From positions 1 through 46,643 of the forward strand of contig JAGVWC010000004.1 of assembly GCA_018304465.1 (NCBI GenBank): DNA of 46,643 nt, in the 5' to 3' direction. Numbering within the stretch: position 1 is the first letter of the stretch; each line of letters starts with the position of its first letter. The position numbers and the translations under genes were made by a program. Below, piece by piece: positions 1 to 7,059 of this stretch. The notes below the pieces were generated by a model that searched no databases, was not told the DNA's origin, and saw only the letters and a list, made by a program, of their open reading frames with translations. Source of the DNA: Candidatus Iainarchaeum sp. GTDB lineage: Archaea; Iainarchaeota; Iainarchaeia; Iainarchaeales; JAGVWC01.

Positions 1-620
1 ATGCGGTTAAGTATACATTATACGGTAAGCCTACGTAGGCATTTTTTTTAAAATCGTTAAAAATCGATATCGGAATTTTTAGGGTATTTCACAAAGAGTT
101 TTGGAAAAAACAATGGGGGGTGGCAATCGAATGCGGGGTGGAAGGATGGCACGACGGCAAGTAAGTTATGTATACAACTACTGGGTTTTGGAATACGCTT
201 TTTCGGTGAGAGATCCCTGCCAACGGTTCTTTTTTTCTTCCCCTCCTGTTTTTCCGTTCCCTGGGGTCTCGGGTGTTTTGGCCAAAAAGTATCCTGAAAA
301 GGCTCTTAAACCACTGGATTTTCCCGCCTCTCTGTATTTGGAAGAATAAACACCCTTCGCAACTCGGGGTATATTCCCTGCGTGTGCGATAGACCCTTTT
401 CCTCGTGGTTTTCTTCTTTTTTCGAATTTAACCTGATCTTGTATCCGTTTAGTCCGTCATGGGGTTTACTGATGCCGTTTCGGACCCTGCGTCCCACCCG
501 GTGGATTTTGGAGGTTCTGGGGGCGGGTTTTTGCGCCCACAACAATTAGTTATGTATAATATAGCTACATAATATCCTTTTTACCGCCATGTTTAAATCC
601 CACAAAATCCACTTATTTCC
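1..620. other. Intergenic stretch, no convincing gene
   Basis: No open frame here looks like a protein: the two short frames (about 80 codons) have no family resemblance and no good start signals. I see no tRNA-like GGTTCGA loop and no clear SRP or RNase P signature. What can be seen is an 11-base direct repeat AGTTATGTATA at 165-175 and 547-557, a GC-rich hairpin GGGCG/CGCCC around 517-540, and AT-rich TATA-like sequence at 547-580 readable on both strands. A non-coding RNA on the minus strand starting near 535-545 is possible but unproven. Confidence 0.4.
592..598 (+). promoter_or_regulatory. TATA box of the GGDEF gene
   Basis: The sequence TTTAAAT lies about 25 nt upstream of the ATG at 621. 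This is the usual archaeal distance from TATA box to transcription start, and it would give a leaderless mRNA. No Shine-Dalgarno sequence precedes the ATG, which fits. Confidence 0.5.
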
Positions 621-1511
621 ATGCAATCCCGTCATTTGAAAACGCCTCCCAAAAAACCCCTGGGAAGCGTCCAGCGTTTGCACCGGATTCGCCGCCAACT
701 AAAACGAGCGCCTCCGGCGGTAGGGTCCATTACGGCGTTGTCCAAAGGGCTGGAGCGGTTACACGCGGCATCGTCTCGCGGATTGCGTCGTCAAGAAGCT
801 GAAGTTCGCCGGAAAAATCGATTGCGAGACGGGGGTGTTACGCGTCTTGATTTGGATTTGCTGAGCGCGATTCGACGCAAAGGACATCATTTGATGGCGC
901 CGCGTATTCATCAATTGAGTGAATTGGCGACCAAAGACCCGAAATTTAAAGCATTGTACACGCTTCCCGCGTTTCGAGAAAAAGCCCTGGCCGCGTTTGG
1001 CGGTTCGTCCAGGTCCGGTTCAGGTTCGTCGCGGTGCCTGATCATGGTGGATGTGGATCATTTCAAGGCTTTCAATGATTTGCTCGGGCATGACGCGGGA
1101 GACCAGGTTCTTTCGGAATTCAGCCAAGTGTTGGCCCAACACGCCGAACAAAACCACGGGTTTGCTGGGCGTCACGGAGGCGAAGAATTCCTCGTGTTTG
1201 CTCCGGTTTCACAGGCCCGCGCGATTTCCATGATGGCCGCCGTGCGACGCGATTTGTCTAGCTGGTTTTCGACCGTTTTGGCGCACCGGGTTCGTACGAT
1301 TGATCCCCGCAAGTCCAAAAAGCTTCGTTCGTTGATGCGGTTCATTTCAAATCACCAAATGCCCTTTAGTGCGGGAATGGCGATTCGAAAACCACATGAA
1401 TCATACGACGCGATCGAAAAAAGATCGGATCAATTGTTGTACATGGCCAAACAAACCCGAAACGCGATGATGATCGGTGGCCAAAAAGCTTCGCGCCGAT
1501 TGCTGTTTTAA
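621..1511 (+). CDS. GGDEF-domain protein (putative diguanylate cyclase)
   Basis: A 296-residue protein. Residues 1-125 are basic, helical and unassigned, and a Ser/Gly-rich linker follows (127-137). A complete GGDEF domain covers about 138-285: metal-binding DVDHFKAFND (144-153), GHDAGDQVL (157-164), the signature GGEEF (186-190), and the C-terminal helix with LLYMAKQTRN. In the family this domain joins two GTP into cyclic di-GMP. The RxxD product-inhibition site that usually sits just before GGDEF is absent (the residues there are AEQNHGFAGR), so feedback control would be missing. There is no signal peptide or membrane segment, so it should be cytosolic. An insertion rich in Lys/Arg (about 225-245) separates the signature from the last strand. 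No EAL or HD-GYP partner is in the window. The domain call is firm; cyclase activity in an archaeon is inference. Confidence 0.88.
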   Translation: MQSRHLKTPPKKPLGSVQRLHRIRRQLKRAPPAVGSITALSKGLERLHAASSRGLRRQEAEVRRKNRLRDGGVTRLDLDLLSAIRRKGHHLMAPRIHQLSELATKDPKFKALYTLPAFREKALAAFGGSSRSGSGSSRCLIMVDVDHFKAFNDLLGHDAGDQVLSEFSQVLAQHAEQNHGFAGRHGGEEFLVFAPVSQARAISMMAAVRRDLSSWFSTVLAHRVRTIDPRKSKKLRSLMRFISNHQMPFSAGMAIRKPHESYDAIEKRSDQLLYMAKQTRNAMMIGGQKASRRLLF

Positions 1512-1910
1512 CTATAGGTCGTCGTCTTCGACCAGCAATGGAATATGAGTTCTTTTTCCTTTCCGCGGCGGGACTTTTTTTGGCAATTTTCCCCAACTCG
1601 TCGCCAAACGACTTTTTCGCGGGCTTCGGACAAACACTTTGTTCCCGTCAGACCATTGCCATTGTTCGAACACCGAAACGCGCTGGTTGTTGTAGCGGGC
1701 CTGGACCCGTCGGTCGCCTTGTATTCGTCTTCCGGCGTTATCATTATGGGGCCGTCGGTCCGTTACGCGGATTCTGCGTTCGGGTCCTTCGTATGGCATG
1801 CTAGGCGGAACGGGAACCATTTTGCCGTAGTGTCGCCAGCGGTACCCGCTTTTTTTGACGCGAATGATCCCGGTTCTTTTCGGAGCTTGGCGTGGTTTTA
1901 CGTTCGGCAT
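1512..1910 (-). CDS. Small basic protein, unknown function
   Basis: A 132-residue, strongly basic protein with no family I recognise. The centre is Arg-rich (GPERRIRVTDRR, then AGRRIQGDRR) and the C-terminus ends in acidic EDDDL. No signal peptide or membrane segment is visible. It lies tail-to-tail with the GGDEF gene: the two stop codons directly abut at 1511/1512. It is the last gene on the minus-strand side of the surface locus. The composition could suit nucleic-acid binding. A competing plus-strand frame overlaps (1545-1946), but its protein looks less natural, so this strand is only moderately certain. Confidence 0.5.
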   Translation of the reverse strand: MPNVKPRQAPKRTGIIRVKKSGYRWRHYGKMVPVPPSMPYEGPERRIRVTDRRPHNDNAGRRIQGDRRVQARYNNQRVSVFEQWQWSDGNKVFVRSPRKSRLATSWGKLPKKVPPRKGKRTHIPLLVEDDDL

Positions 1911-1955
1911 AGGGGATACTCATTATTTTGGAGGAAACCGGAATAAAAACATTGG

Positions 1956-3215
1956 TTATTCCTGTGGTTTTTGAGTGGCGTTCTGGGGTTTGGGGGCCGC
2001 TGGCCAGTACGGTTTGGTGAATCGGTACAACGTATAGATCCCGAACAAAAATAATACCATGAGAATGATGTACGTGGACACCAGAATCGGTGGTCGGGGG
2101 TGAAGCAAGTGCGTGTCCAATAACAGCCGGACCAGTCGGCTTCGAAGGTCATCGGTGTTGGACTCGAATTGTTCTTCGGGCAACGTGACGCTTTCCCGGG
2201 TTAACTCATGGATCTGTGCCTGGATGTCGTTCCATTTTCGTTCCGCGTCCGACGTATCCGCGTTCTCTTTTTTTTTCGATTCGATCAGGTCCGCGGCTTC
2301 TTTTAATCGGCGGTTAAGTTCCTCAAGCACCTTGGACCGGTACTCTGACAGCAAGGGAATTTCAAACGACGCGAACGCGCTGGCTTTTTGGGCGCCAAAA
2401 CTGATTTCGGCTTTAAGCAGGTAGTCTCCGGATGGCGCGGTTTTTGGCAGCGGCAACTGGACATTGATGCGAAGCGGTTTGTCGGAGGGAATGAACAAAC
2501 TGGTGGATTGACTGCTGATGTTTCGGCCAAGGGCATCTTCGACCCAATAGGTGAGCACGAGATCGTCTTCGATCTGACCTTTGTTATGTAGCAATATCAG
2601 GATGTTTTGATCTTCGCCGGGCCGCATTACGTATTTCAAATCTTCGATCGCGATGTCAAACAAAAACTCGGCGGTAATCGTCACGACGCCTGCCCGCGAG
2701 CTGAGCACCTTGTTTTCATCTCTATCCAATAACTCCGCGATCACGTAAAGCCTTCCCGCCTGGGTCGCGTTCCAATCGTCAAACACGAAAATCGTTTCGC
2801 CTTTATGCACCTTGTTTTTTTGAACCGGGTACGTGAAAACGGTTTGCCCGTTTTTCTCGAGGCGCAACCGTAACGCCAGTTCGGTTTCCACGTTCGAATT
2901 GTTTTTGACGATCACGTTGATCATCGGAGAGTCACCCAAAACCGCGTCAAACGCCTGGAGTTCAAGGCTGTATCCTCCCACCACGGGCGGTGGAAGCGGG
3001 GATCCGCCTCCGCCGGGTGAAGGCGCTTCCGGCGTCACGGGGGGTGCGATGGTGCATCCTTCATCAATGACGCCATCACAATTATCGTCAATTCCGTTGT
3101 AACACGTTTCCGCGTAATGACACACCACGAACGTCACATTGATCGGTTCGTTTAAACTCGCGTGAACGCTGATCAGAAATCCGACGAATAGTAGCACGAT
3201 CCACAACGAACGCAT
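1956..3215 (-). CDS. Membrane-anchored exoprotein with MopE-like metal-binding motif
   Basis: A 419-residue surface protein. It has an N-terminal signal peptide (about 1-20), then a short Cys-rich motif CYNGIDDNCDGVIDEGC (about 38-54) of the MopE-like metal-binding type, whose Asp/Asn ladder resembles Ca-binding loops. A Pro/Gly linker follows (about 58-78), then two beta-sandwich regions of CARDB-like character (about 80-290), a charged coiled coil (about 295-350), one membrane helix (about 375-395) and a short Pro-rich cytoplasmic tail. It is last in a three-gene minus-strand operon (4867 to 1956) encoding similarly anchored proteins, with a gap of only 20 nt to its neighbour. The role is probably structural or adhesive at the cell surface; no enzymatic motif is seen. 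Confidence 0.7.
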   Translation of the reverse strand: MRSLWIVLLFVGFLISVHASLNEPINVTFVVCHYAETCYNGIDDNCDGVIDEGCTIAPPVTPEAPSPGGGGSPLPPPVVGGYSLELQAFDAVLGDSPMINVIVKNNSNVETELALRLRLEKNGQTVFTYPVQKNKVHKGETIFVFDDWNATQAGRLYVIAELLDRDENKVLSSRAGVVTITAEFLFDIAIEDLKYVMRPGEDQNILILLHNKGQIEDDLVLTYWVEDALGRNISSQSTSLFIPSDKPLRINVQLPLPKTAPSGDYLLKAEISFGAQKASAFASFEIPLLSEYRSKVLEELNRRLKEAADLIESKKKENADTSDAERKWNDIQAQIHELTRESVTLPEEQFESNTDDLRSRLVRLLLDTHLLHPRPPILVSTYIILMVLFLFGIYTLYRFTKPYWPAAPKPQNATQKPQE

Positions 3216-3235
3216 TTTGATCCCGGATGGGTTGA

Positions 3236-3655
3236 TTAGAAAAACAGCGGGTTATCCCAATAAAATACGATCCTTATGGTGCCGTTGTAATCCCCGTCAA
3301 GGGCATTGAAGGGAATCTGTCCCCGGATTACAACCATTTTTTTTTCGTTGGGTCCCATGCGCATGGACACGCTTGGAACCACGGTTAGCCACGGCGCCAG
3401 ATCGCCTTCGGTCACGATTCGCACATACACGGTTTCATTGTACGGATTGGTGACCTCAAAACCGCGTTCCGCCACGCTTCCGGCTAGTCCTTTCCCCATG
3501 TAAAGCGCGTTTCCATCCAGGTTGAATCCCACGCGGTCTCCAACACCTAAAAACACCGGCAAGGAATGAACGGTGCGCGGAATTGACCACACCGCCAAAG
3601 CGAAGCCGATCACAAGTACGATTCCGATCAAAAAAAACAATCGTCGCATAGGCAT
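3236..3655 (-). CDS. Small membrane-anchored beta-rich exoprotein
   Basis: A 139-residue protein. A basic start (MPMRRLF) leads into one hydrophobic helix (about 5-24), followed by an external beta-rich domain with the pattern 'FEVTNPYNETVYVRI ... GPNEKKMVVIRG'. That pattern is typical of immunoglobulin-like or NEW3-type sandwich domains. An internal ATG (3649) could also be the start. It is the middle gene of the operon 4867-1956, 12 nt after the upstream stop codon, so it is probably co-translated with both neighbours. Function is unknown; partnership with the two flanking anchored proteins is inferred from position only. Confidence 0.65.
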   Translation of the reverse strand: MPMRRLFFLIGIVLVIGFALAVWSIPRTVHSLPVFLGVGDRVGFNLDGNALYMGKGLAGSVAERGFEVTNPYNETVYVRIVTEGDLAPWLTVVPSVSMRMGPNEKKMVVIRGQIPFNALDGDYNGTIRIVFYWDNPLFF

Positions 3656-3667
3656 TACTACCCGGAT

Positions 3668-4867
3668 TCATTTTTTCTTCAATACCAAGTATCCCAGCGC
3701 GGCAACAACCAACAACAACAACAAAATGACGCCGCCACTGATCATCAACACATTCGGATCCAATTCGGTTTCGGGTTCTTCCGCGTTCACGGGTTCGGTG
3801 GCGGGACGCGTCTTTAGTTCGAGCGGAAACGCTTTGGAAATTATTTTTTCTTCCATGTGAACCACGACATTGAAATCATACGTGTCCGGCGGAACCGAAT
3901 GCGTGTCCAAAAACAAGTCCATGGTGCGGTTTCCCCACGGCGTCATTTCAACGCTTTGACTGGGCACCGTGTTTCGGATCGCGGTTCCGGTTTTGTCAAG
4001 CAAAAACCCCTGCACCCACACGTTTGGAATCGGGCTTCCCCACAAACTGTCGATCTGGGTCTCGACTTTCGTAATTTCTTCGACATATCCTGTCGGAGAA
4101 ATTTTGGTGGGTTCAACCCGAATTTCTCCGATCTTAAAATCCTGCGTGGCTTCAAACGGCTTGTCGCCTCCGAATTCCAGAGTGGCTTTGGCGGTATACA
4201 CGCCGCCTGAAATCTGCGACGGGTTTTCCGCCATCCAATCAAACTCGTCTACTTTGCTTTGCCCTTTGGCGAGCGAAAAATTTCTCGAAGGAAACGATCC
4301 GATGGCCCGACCCTGGGCGTTTCGGACGTCAAAAAAAAGCGTTACATTCAAATCTTCGGATCCAAGATTCGTGCTTCGAACATCAAAAAAAACAGGGTTT
4401 CCTGATTTCACGACATCCAACGCCACGTTTTCCGTTGAAATCGTCGCGCTGGCGAATCGGTACGGAAACGGAATATGCACCCAAAACTGGTGTCCGATCG
4501 CGACCGCGGCGCCGACTTGTCCGCTGCGCGCGCGCCGGTCAATGACTTCACGCGCGACAATCAAGGTTTCGTTTCTCCCATAACTTTCGCTTGACTCCGG
4601 TAACTTGAACGAATACGTGACGTAACGGGTTTCGAACGGATTCAAGTGAAAATTGGTCGGGGAAATCGTCACGTTTTCGGAAAAACCGTTTTCGGCATAC
4701 ATGACAATATCGGCTTCTTTTCCCGAGTTTTCCGTCACGGTTAAGGTGAAACTTCCTTCAAGCCCGGGCCGATAAATCCATTCCACGCGCGCGGGTCCCA
4801 CTGCCAGTCCGAAAAAACCCGGAGAAATCAGCAAAAAAGCAATGAAAACTACGATTTTGGAATCCAT
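3668..4867 (-). CDS. Membrane-anchored exoprotein with beta-sandwich domains
   Basis: About 399 residues from the ATG at 4867. I prefer that start to an upstream TTG at 4894 because the TATA box at 4901-4908 puts the transcript start near 4878. It has a signal peptide (MDSKIVVFIAFLLISPGFF), a series of beta-sandwich repeats with many N-glycosylation sequons, a Pro/Glu-rich stalk and a C-terminal membrane helix ending in KKK. The domain pattern (SFKLPES, ATLEFGGDKPFEA) resembles NEW3/CARDB-type exoproteins of archaea. It heads the operon with the two genes downstream. A structural or adhesive role is inferred; no catalytic motif is visible. Confidence 0.7.
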   Translation of the reverse strand: MDSKIVVFIAFLLISPGFFGLAVGPARVEWIYRPGLEGSFTLTVTENSGKEADIVMYAENGFSENVTISPTNFHLNPFETRYVTYSFKLPESSESYGRNETLIVAREVIDRRARSGQVGAAVAIGHQFWVHIPFPYRFASATISTENVALDVVKSGNPVFFDVRSTNLGSEDLNVTLFFDVRNAQGRAIGSFPSRNFSLAKGQSKVDEFDWMAENPSQISGGVYTAKATLEFGGDKPFEATQDFKIGEIRVEPTKISPTGYVEEITKVETQIDSLWGSPIPNVWVQGFLLDKTGTAIRNTVPSQSVEMTPWGNRTMDLFLDTHSVPPDTYDFNVVVHMEEKIISKAFPLELKTRPATEPVNAEEPETELDPNVLMISGGVILLLLLVVAALGYLVLKKK

Positions 4868-4900
4868 TCGTTCGCCCGTACGTATCCAACGCAACCGAAA

Positions 4901-4908
4901 TTAATAAA
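4901..4908 (-). promoter_or_regulatory. TATA box for the 4867-1956 operon
   Basis: TTTATTAA on the minus strand, about 37 nt upstream of the ATG at 4867. Transcription would start about 11 nt before that ATG and downstream of the alternative TTG at 4894, so the box decides the start choice for the first gene of this operon. Confidence 0.5.
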
Positions 4909-4918
4909 TGTTTTTGAA

Positions 4919-5491
4919 TTAATTCGCGGCTGCCGCTTTAAGCGTAAAAGTCGTCTGAATCAAACCCGCGGGTTGATCCAGCGGCACGAACACGTTCAAA
5001 TCGATGCGAAGGGTATCGTTTGCGGTTTCGAAATTGAATCCTTTCGCAAGACTCGTTCCCGCGGTTCCGGTGTTATAACAATCCCGATACGTGGTGGCCA
5101 CGATCGTGGTCGCGGATCCGCCTTCACTGTTGGCGGCTTTGCAGCCTAAAAAGTTGTGGTCGGAAGGCTTGCTGGTTCCCGTGAAAAAAGCGCTTTCGCT
5201 GTACGCATTCAAATCCACGTCGATGGAACCGTTGTTTTCAACGACGATTCCGGTTCCGCTTTCTGATGTGTTTGAATCTCCGACAAACAAGGTGCCCAAA
5301 TTCAAGTCTTCTCCGGCGGTAATCGTAATCGACGCCGCGCTGACCACCAAAACATTGACGTCCGCGTTGTCAAGCGAAGAAAAAGCAGTCAGGGTTTGCC
5401 GGGGAAACGAAAGCAGTAGATTAAGCACCAGCACCAAGGAAACAAAACCGAATAATCCGATAATGGCTTGTTCTTTTGCGGTAACAGTCAT
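4919..5491 (-). CDS. Short exported fibre-subunit-like protein, paralogue 1
   Basis: A 190-residue protein with a hydrophobic N-terminal segment (about 10-30, AIIGLFGFVSLVLVLNLLL) followed by a beta-rich domain. The domain starts with GEDLNLGTLFVGDSNTS and continues with VVENNGSIDVDLN, a conserved Cys pair (FLGCKAAN, YRDCYNTG), and an end pattern RIDLNVFVPLDQPAGL. It closely resembles the next gene (5526-6101) and the C-terminal domain of the giant surface protein (6346-7059). The layout of an N-terminal hydrophobic helix plus compact beta domain recalls pilins or TasA/camelysin-type fibre subunits. That is only an analogy; I do not recognise a named family. It lies 34 nt downstream of its paralogue, probably in the same transcript. 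Confidence 0.65.
   Translation of the reverse strand: MTVTAKEQAIIGLFGFVSLVLVLNLLLSFPRQTLTAFSSLDNADVNVLVVSAASITITAGEDLNLGTLFVGDSNTSESGTGIVVENNGSIDVDLNAYSESAFFTGTSKPSDHNFLGCKAANSEGGSATTIVATTYRDCYNTGTAGTSLAKGFNFETANDTLRIDLNVFVPLDQPAGLIQTTFTLKAAAAN
5214..5343. repeat. 130-bp near-identical copy (partner at 5821-5950)
   Basis: This stretch matches 5821-5950 with three mismatches over 130 bases, by my reading. It encodes the VSAASITIT-GEDLNLGTLF to SIDVDLN part of both paralogues. The flanking parts of the two genes are less alike, so recent duplication with local gene conversion is likely. Confidence 0.85.
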
Positions 5492-5525
5492 TCCATCAAA
5501 GCCTTTTTCGTGCCTTGGCCACTCA

Positions 5526-6101
5526 TTAATTGGCGGCCGCTGCTTTAAGCGTCAAAACGGCTTGCACAAGCCCCGCGGGTTGATCCAGCGGCACGAACAC
5601 GTTAAGGTCCACGCGCACGGTATCGTTTGCGGTTTCGAAATTGAATCCTTTACCCAGTGCCGTTCCCGCGGTTCCGGTGTTATAACAATCCCGATACGTG
5701 GACGCAATCACCGTCGTAATCGAACCGCCTTCGCTGTTCGCGATTTTACAACCCAAAAAATTATGGTCGGCGGGTTTACTTGTTCCCGTAAAGAACGCCG
5801 TGGTGCTGTACACATTTAGGTCCACGTCGATGGAACCGTTGTTTTCAACGACGATTCCGGTTCCGCTTTGTGATGTGTTTGAGTCTCCGACAAACAAGGT
5901 GCCCAAATTCAAGTCTTCTCCGGAGGTAATCGTAATCGACGCCGCGCTGATAATCGTGACATTGACATCGCTGCTTGGCGTTGGAGTCGCGATGATGAAA
6001 CCCGTCAAAAACGGCTGCGTATTAATCAGCAGATTAAATCCAAGCACGACCGCGACAATCACCAGCACCGCGATAATTCCTTTTTCAACCGTTGGATCCA
6101 T
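5526..6101 (-). CDS. Short exported fibre-subunit-like protein, paralogue 2
   Basis: A 191-residue paralogue of the 4919-5491 product. The N-terminus MDPTVEKG followed by IIAVLVIVAVVLGF has a Lys-Gly just before the hydrophobic core. That is compatible with a class III (type IV pilin-like) cleavage site, but paralogue 1 lacks it. The exported domain has the same order of motifs: GEDLNLGTLFVGDSNTS, VVENNGSIDVDLN, two cysteines, RVDLNVFVPLDQPAG. Its ATG lies inside the end of the upstream 61-residue gene (17-bp overlap) and has a GGAGTGAT ribosome-binding site. It should be an extracellular structural subunit; polymerisation is inference. Confidence 0.66.
   Translation of the reverse strand: MDPTVEKGIIAVLVIVAVVLGFNLLINTQPFLTGFIIATPTPSSDVNVTIISAASITITSGEDLNLGTLFVGDSNTSQSGTGIVVENNGSIDVDLNVYSTTAFFTGTSKPADHNFLGCKIANSEGGSITTVIASTYRDCYNTGTAGTALGKGFNFETANDTVRVDLNVFVPLDQPAGLVQAVLTLKAAAAN
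5821..5950. repeat. 130-bp near-identical copy (partner at 5214-5343)
   Basis: Second copy of the duplicated stretch described at 5214-5343, in the same orientation and at the same place within the paralogous gene. Confidence 0.85.
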
Positions 6102-6270
6102 TCGGGATCACTCCTGGTTCCGTTACCGGTTTTTCTTCGGGCAATACGACAAAACTGACGCGCACCGATCCATCGGAGGGCGCGGGGTTGGGTTGACTGT
6201 TCATCACGGTCCAAGTGACGGCCGAGAGCAGCACAACGACTAACAACAATACAATAATCCACTTATTCAC
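6085..6270 (-). CDS. Small single-pass membrane peptide
   Basis: A 61-residue peptide with a GTG start. It has a hydrophobic segment at residues 4-22 (WIIVLLLVVVLLSAVTW) and a short Pro-rich external tail (PEEKPVTEPGVIPNG). A GAGTGAT ribosome-binding site precedes the GTG. It overlaps the start of the next gene (paralogue 2) by 17 bp, so the two are probably translationally coupled. It is the first gene of the short-subunit operon 6270-4919, with AT-rich promoter-like sequence at 6300-6345. The role is unknown; assembly or anchoring of the neighbouring subunits is a guess from position. Confidence 0.5.
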   Translation of the reverse strand: MNKWIIVLLLVVVLLSAVTWTVMNSQPNPAPSDGSVRVSFVVLPEEKPVTEPGVIPNGSNG

Positions 6271-6345
6271 TTTATCACTCTTTTTTGTTATTTCACACTC
6301 TTATTGGTTGTTTCTCTTTTTAATTATTTGTATTAAAACCGCTTA

Positions 6346-7059
6346 TCAGGCTTGTACCGCCGTCATGGTGACGACCGTGGTGCGAACCCCCCCCGGCTCT
6401 CCACCGGGAATCGTTACATTCAAATCCACGCGCACAAGATCCGTGGTGTCTTCATAATTTAACGTGTCAATCGCTCCCGCCGCCACGCCGATCGGCATCT
6501 CAGTATAACTGGACTGGTTTCCGGTCAGGCTCGAACCCGATTCCACGTCAATCACTTTATAGGTAAAATACGTGGAAGTCGTGGTCACTTCCGTGAAAAA
6601 CGTGGTCGCGTCAAAAAGCACGTTCGAATCTACGTTTCCGTTGTTTTCGACCCACAATCCGTTTCGATCGGGTCCTTCCGTGGAATTGGAATCCAACACG
6701 AACAACGTTCCAAGATTCAGGTCGCTGTTGTAAATCACTAGACTCAGAATCGCCTGTGTCAGGAAACCCGGCGAATAATTCCGATCCGTTGAATTTCCCG
6801 CGCCTTGCTGGTCGTTGACTTCGCACCAGATATAATAGTCGCCCGCGTTCCAATCCGAAAGATCGCACATCCGCGCATTGATCATATCCTTGTTTGAATC
6901 CACGTTGGAAAAACACGTATAGGTCTGGGTGTAACCGACATTATCCGTGTCCGCGTAACAACTCGTCTTAAGCGAATTGGCAACATCCGGATCCGACACG
7001 CGCCACACGACATTAAAATCCGTGCTGGCGGCATCGCTTACGCCGTCCGGTTGGATCAC
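6346..7059 (-). CDS. Giant surface protein, fragment D (C-terminal domain)
   Basis: A frame of 237 codons from its first usable start. The true frame is open upstream to about 7217, where it joins fragment C out of frame. Residues coded from 7217 down show STGPQF..., an Ig-like repeat end, then a domain with INPPDI/VSDPDVANSLKTSC character. The last part is NSDLNLGTLFVLDSNST, LWVENNGNVDSNV and LVRVDLNVTIPGGEPGG. This is homologous over its whole length to the exported domains of the proteins at 4919-5491 and 5526-6101. I read it as the C-terminal end of the giant protein that starts at 19520, not as a separate gene: it lacks its own ribosome-binding site and signal peptide. Confidence 0.7.
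   Translation of the reverse strand: MIQPDGVSDAASTDFNVVWRVSDPDVANSLKTSCYADTDNVGYTQTYTCFSNVDSNKDMINARMCDLSDWNAGDYYIWCEVNDQQGAGNSTDRNYSPGFLTQAILSLVIYNSDLNLGTLFVLDSNSTEGPDRNGLWVENNGNVDSNVLFDATTFFTEVTTTSTYFTYKVIDVESGSSLTGNQSSYTEMPIGVAAGAIDTLNYEDTTDLVRVDLNVTIPGGEPGGVRTTVVTMTAVQA

Noticed and set aside
101..545. Two short frames (101-349 on + and 306-545 on -) as genes
   Set aside because: No family resemblance, no ribosome-binding site, odd composition; they overlap each other and the minus one would start upstream of its likely transcript start.
165..557. Small transposon flanked by an 11-base target duplication
   Set aside because: The sequences just inside the two AGTTATGTATA copies do not form convincing terminal inverted repeats, and no transposase fragment is present.
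1545..1946. Plus-strand frame opposite the 132-residue gene
   Set aside because: Its protein is rich in residues that arise from the antisense of Arg/Lys-rich coding, and it would directly follow the GGDEF stop without a start signal; the minus-strand frame looks more natural.
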